Positions 62,509 to 64,000 of a DNA stretch of 64,000 nucleotides are shown one piece after another (the first letter of the stretch is position 1; the number at the start of each line of letters is the position of its first letter). The notes under the pieces were generated by a model. It ran no database searches, was not told the origin of the DNA, and saw nothing but the letters and a program-made list of their open reading frames with translations. This DNA comes from Thioalkalivibrio nitratireducens DSM 14787 (GTDB lineage Bacteria; Pseudomonadota; Gammaproteobacteria; Ectothiorhodospirales; Ectothiorhodospiraceae), in NCBI RefSeq assembly GCF_000321415.2, contig NC_019902.2, forward strand, positions 2,356,001 to 2,420,000. The letters run 5' to 3'. Position numbers and translations under genes: made by a program.

Positions 62509-64000
62509 TCACGGACACCCGAGGATCTCGCCCGTGCTGTGGTCGCGCACCGTGATGCAGCGACCATCCCGGTTCCACAACGTCCATACGCCGACGCGCT
62601 GGCCCTCGGCATACGCGCCCTCTGCAGCCTTGTTTCCGTTCTCCGACCAGTAGTTCCAGGGGCCGTCTTTGCTCCCGTGCTGGAACGCGCCCTCGGATTC
62701 CCGGTTGCCGTTCTCGTACCCGTACACAGCCGGCCCGTGGCGGGTATTGCGTTCCCACTGTTCGCTGAGACGCAGATTTCCGTTGCCGAACCATTCCCGG
62801 TTGGAACCGTGCAGCCCCCCCTGGTCGTAGCGCTTGCCATAGGCGGCATCGTAGTGACGCTCGACGACCAGCAGCCCGGACGCGTTCCAGACGCGCAGAG
62901 CTCCGTGCGGGATGCCGTTCTGGAAGCCTCCCTCGCTGCGCCGGTTGCCGCTCTCGTCCCAGCGGGTATAGCTTCCGTGGTATTTTCCACCGACCCAGTG
63001 GTACTCGTCCCTCGGGTTGCCGTTCTCGTACCAGGACTTCTGCTGGCCATGGCGCTGTCCGTCGCGATAGCAGCTCTGCATGGCCAGCCGAGTCCGCGCC
63101 GCGTCGAACCAGTTCTGCTCCAGACCATGTTTCTCGCCACGGTCGTTGACATGGTATCGACCCGGCCGGAAGCTGTACTCGTCGGTCACCACGCGCAGAC
63201 CAGAGTGATCGATCCCCGGGCAGCCGCTGGCGATGGGGTCGCCTTCCCGTGGTGTGGGCACCGCCTCGACACGCAGCGCGTTGGAACGGATCGGGATTCC
63301 GCCGACGTGGACGACGAGTTGAATTTGGTCGCCCGCGTTGACCTGCAGGCCGTGCAGGGTGCCCTGGAGGATTCCAGCATGGACCTCGAGGGCGTGCGCC
63401 GCCGGGCTCTGCAGGCGCCCGTTCAGGTACAGGTCGAACACTCGCTTGTCGCTTTCGGTTGCGTTGAACACCATTTTCTCGGTGTGGGCACCGTACGGGT
63501 GGTGGATCACCTCGCCGACCAGCCTGCGGTCCTCGGGATCGTAGTCGGCCAGGGTCACCTCCACCCGCGGCATGTACAGATCGAGCAGGCGCGCCGAGCC
63601 GAGGAACGCGATCGGCAGCAGCACGCGGGCCTGGCTCATCGCGCTCTCTGCGGTGGTTTCGAAGGTGCGGCGATCGTGCCAGCGACCGCGTAGGTAATCG
63701 ACCAGAGTCGCCCGATCGGTACCTTCGCGCAGCAGGAGCACGCGCCGGGAACCCCTCGTCCCCACCGGGATGTCGGCGTAGTAGCCACCGGTATTCCCGT
63801 GCTGCTCCCAGGTCAGCTCCTCGAGCCGCGGCGAGGGGTAGACCCGACCGTTGGCCGGCAGGACTTCTTCACCGTTGCGGGTTCCAGTCACCGTATCTGC
63901 CGAGAAGAAGTTCCGGTTCACATAACTGGCGACGAGGTGGAACAGTTCCTCGGGCTCAGCCCGGCGGACCGAAGCGGCCAGGCGTGCATCGATGTCGTCG
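62509..64000 (-). CDS. MORN/YwqK-repeat protein, 5' end outside the window
   Basis: At least 497 residues; the frame is open to the window edge (DDIDARLAASVRRAEPEELF continues beyond 64000). The N-terminal part seen here is beta-rich (ARLLDLYMPRVEVTLADYDP). From about the middle, seven or eight MORN_2-type repeats follow: GEKHGLEQNWFD, GQRHGQQKSWYENGN, GKYHGSYTRWDESGN, GIPHGALRVWNASG, GGLHGSNREWFGNGN, NTRHGPAVYGYENGN, GSKDGPWNYWSENGN and GQRVGVWTLWNRDG. Such repeats occur in YwqK-like proteins of unclear role. It ends 196 bases before the propeller gene. Confidence 0.85.
   Translation of the reverse strand, partial: DDIDARLAASVRRAEPEELFHLVASYVNRNFFSADTVTGTRNGEEVLPANGRVYPSPRLEELTWEQHGNTGGYYADIPVGTRGSRRVLLLREGTDRATLVDYLRGRWHDRRTFETTAESAMSQARVLLPIAFLGSARLLDLYMPRVEVTLADYDPEDRRLVGEVIHHPYGAHTEKMVFNATESDKRVFDLYLNGRLQSPAAHALEVHAGILQGTLHGLQVNAGDQIQLVVHVGGIPIRSNALRVEAVPTPREGDPIASGCPGIDHSGLRVVTDEYSFRPGRYHVNDRGEKHGLEQNWFDAARTRLAMQSCYRDGQRHGQQKSWYENGNPRDEYHWVGGKYHGSYTRWDESGNRRSEGGFQNGIPHGALRVWNASGLLVVERHYDAAYGKRYDQGGLHGSNREWFGNGNLRLSEQWERNTRHGPAVYGYENGNRESEGAFQHGSKDGPWNYWSENGNKAAEGAYAEGQRVGVWTLWNRDGRCITVRDHSTGEILGCP

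Noticed and set aside
61242-63152. Minus-strand frame joining MORN-like and propeller sequence
   Set aside because: The first half is an out-of-frame reading of the MORN gene at 62509-64000; the propeller protein starts at 62312 with its own signal peptide.
1-64000. tRNA, rRNA or tmRNA genes
   Set aside because: No clover-leaf with a TTCRANYC-type arm or rRNA-like stretch was found by eye; weak matches were inside coding genes.

Overview
The window is GC-rich chromosomal DNA of a proteobacterium. The gene families (Tat-exported aldo/keto reductase, class Ia ribonucleotide reductase with NrdR boxes, AGCS symporter, IS91-like and IS50-like elements, chromosomal integron, dense toxin-antitoxin modules) fit a gammaproteobacterium of the Ectothiorhodospiraceae/Chromatiales kind. 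That placement is inference; there is no rRNA gene here to test it.

Region 1 (1-13.3 kb) is accessory metabolism among gene debris. It holds a broken RibD/DHFR-like gene beside a 179-bp inverted-repeat element, a transposase (RAYT) scrap, a three-gene operon (membrane protein, Tat aldo/keto reductase, DUF6064 membrane protein), an ABM-domain protein, remnants of HicB, a DUF1772 protein and a nucleoside-diphosphate-sugar epimerase-like gene, a short-chain dehydrogenase, an extradiol dioxygenase, a DUF5996 protein, a dead HIT gene, a lipoprotein, a divergent AraC-regulator/NmrA-oxidoreductase pair and a BrnTA toxin-antitoxin module.

Region 2 (13.4-31.7 kb) is a mobile-element and defence zone. 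A type I restriction hsdR gene is cut off at its Walker A motif by a second, decayed copy (about 2.06 kb) of the region-1 operon. Next come hicAB, an IS91-like remnant (recombinase fused by deletion to a Y2 transposase) and, inside it, a complete IS50-like IS4-family element with 8-bp target duplication. Then follows a small integron read leftwards: attC3, a higBA cassette, attC2, a glyoxalase-fold cassette, attC1 carrying a group IIC intron exactly at its GTT core, a large two-gene cassette (DUF262/HNH nuclease plus an unknown 216-residue protein) and a truncated, divergently oriented integron integrase. UPF0158, RelE-, HicA- and HicB-like remnants and a vapBC-type pair follow.

Region 3 (31.7-45.1 kb) is mostly housekeeping: small MqsA/DUF2442/DUF4160 genes, nrdB and nrdA with tandem NrdR boxes, a cupin, a methyltransferase, a ZIP transporter, nadC, a ferredoxin-NADP reductase-like enzyme, mazG and an AGCS sodium:amino-acid symporter. 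Three families of palindromic dispersed repeats lie in the gaps.

Region 4 (45.2-64 kb) is an unusual cluster of large exported proteins. On the plus strand are a 1227-residue protein ending in MORN-type repeats, a TPR protein, a frameshifted PD40 propeller lipoprotein, a small membrane protein, an Smr protein and a 2228-residue protein with a phospholipase A2-like HD..Y motif, FecR-like domain, concanavalin-like domains, three 573-bp tandem repeats and a BIG2-like domain. Converging on it from the right are a MORN-repeat protein (running off the window), a frameshifted beta-propeller protein and a multi-pass membrane protein. Its function is unknown to me. With the two-gene integron cassette it is the best candidate here for an undescribed system.
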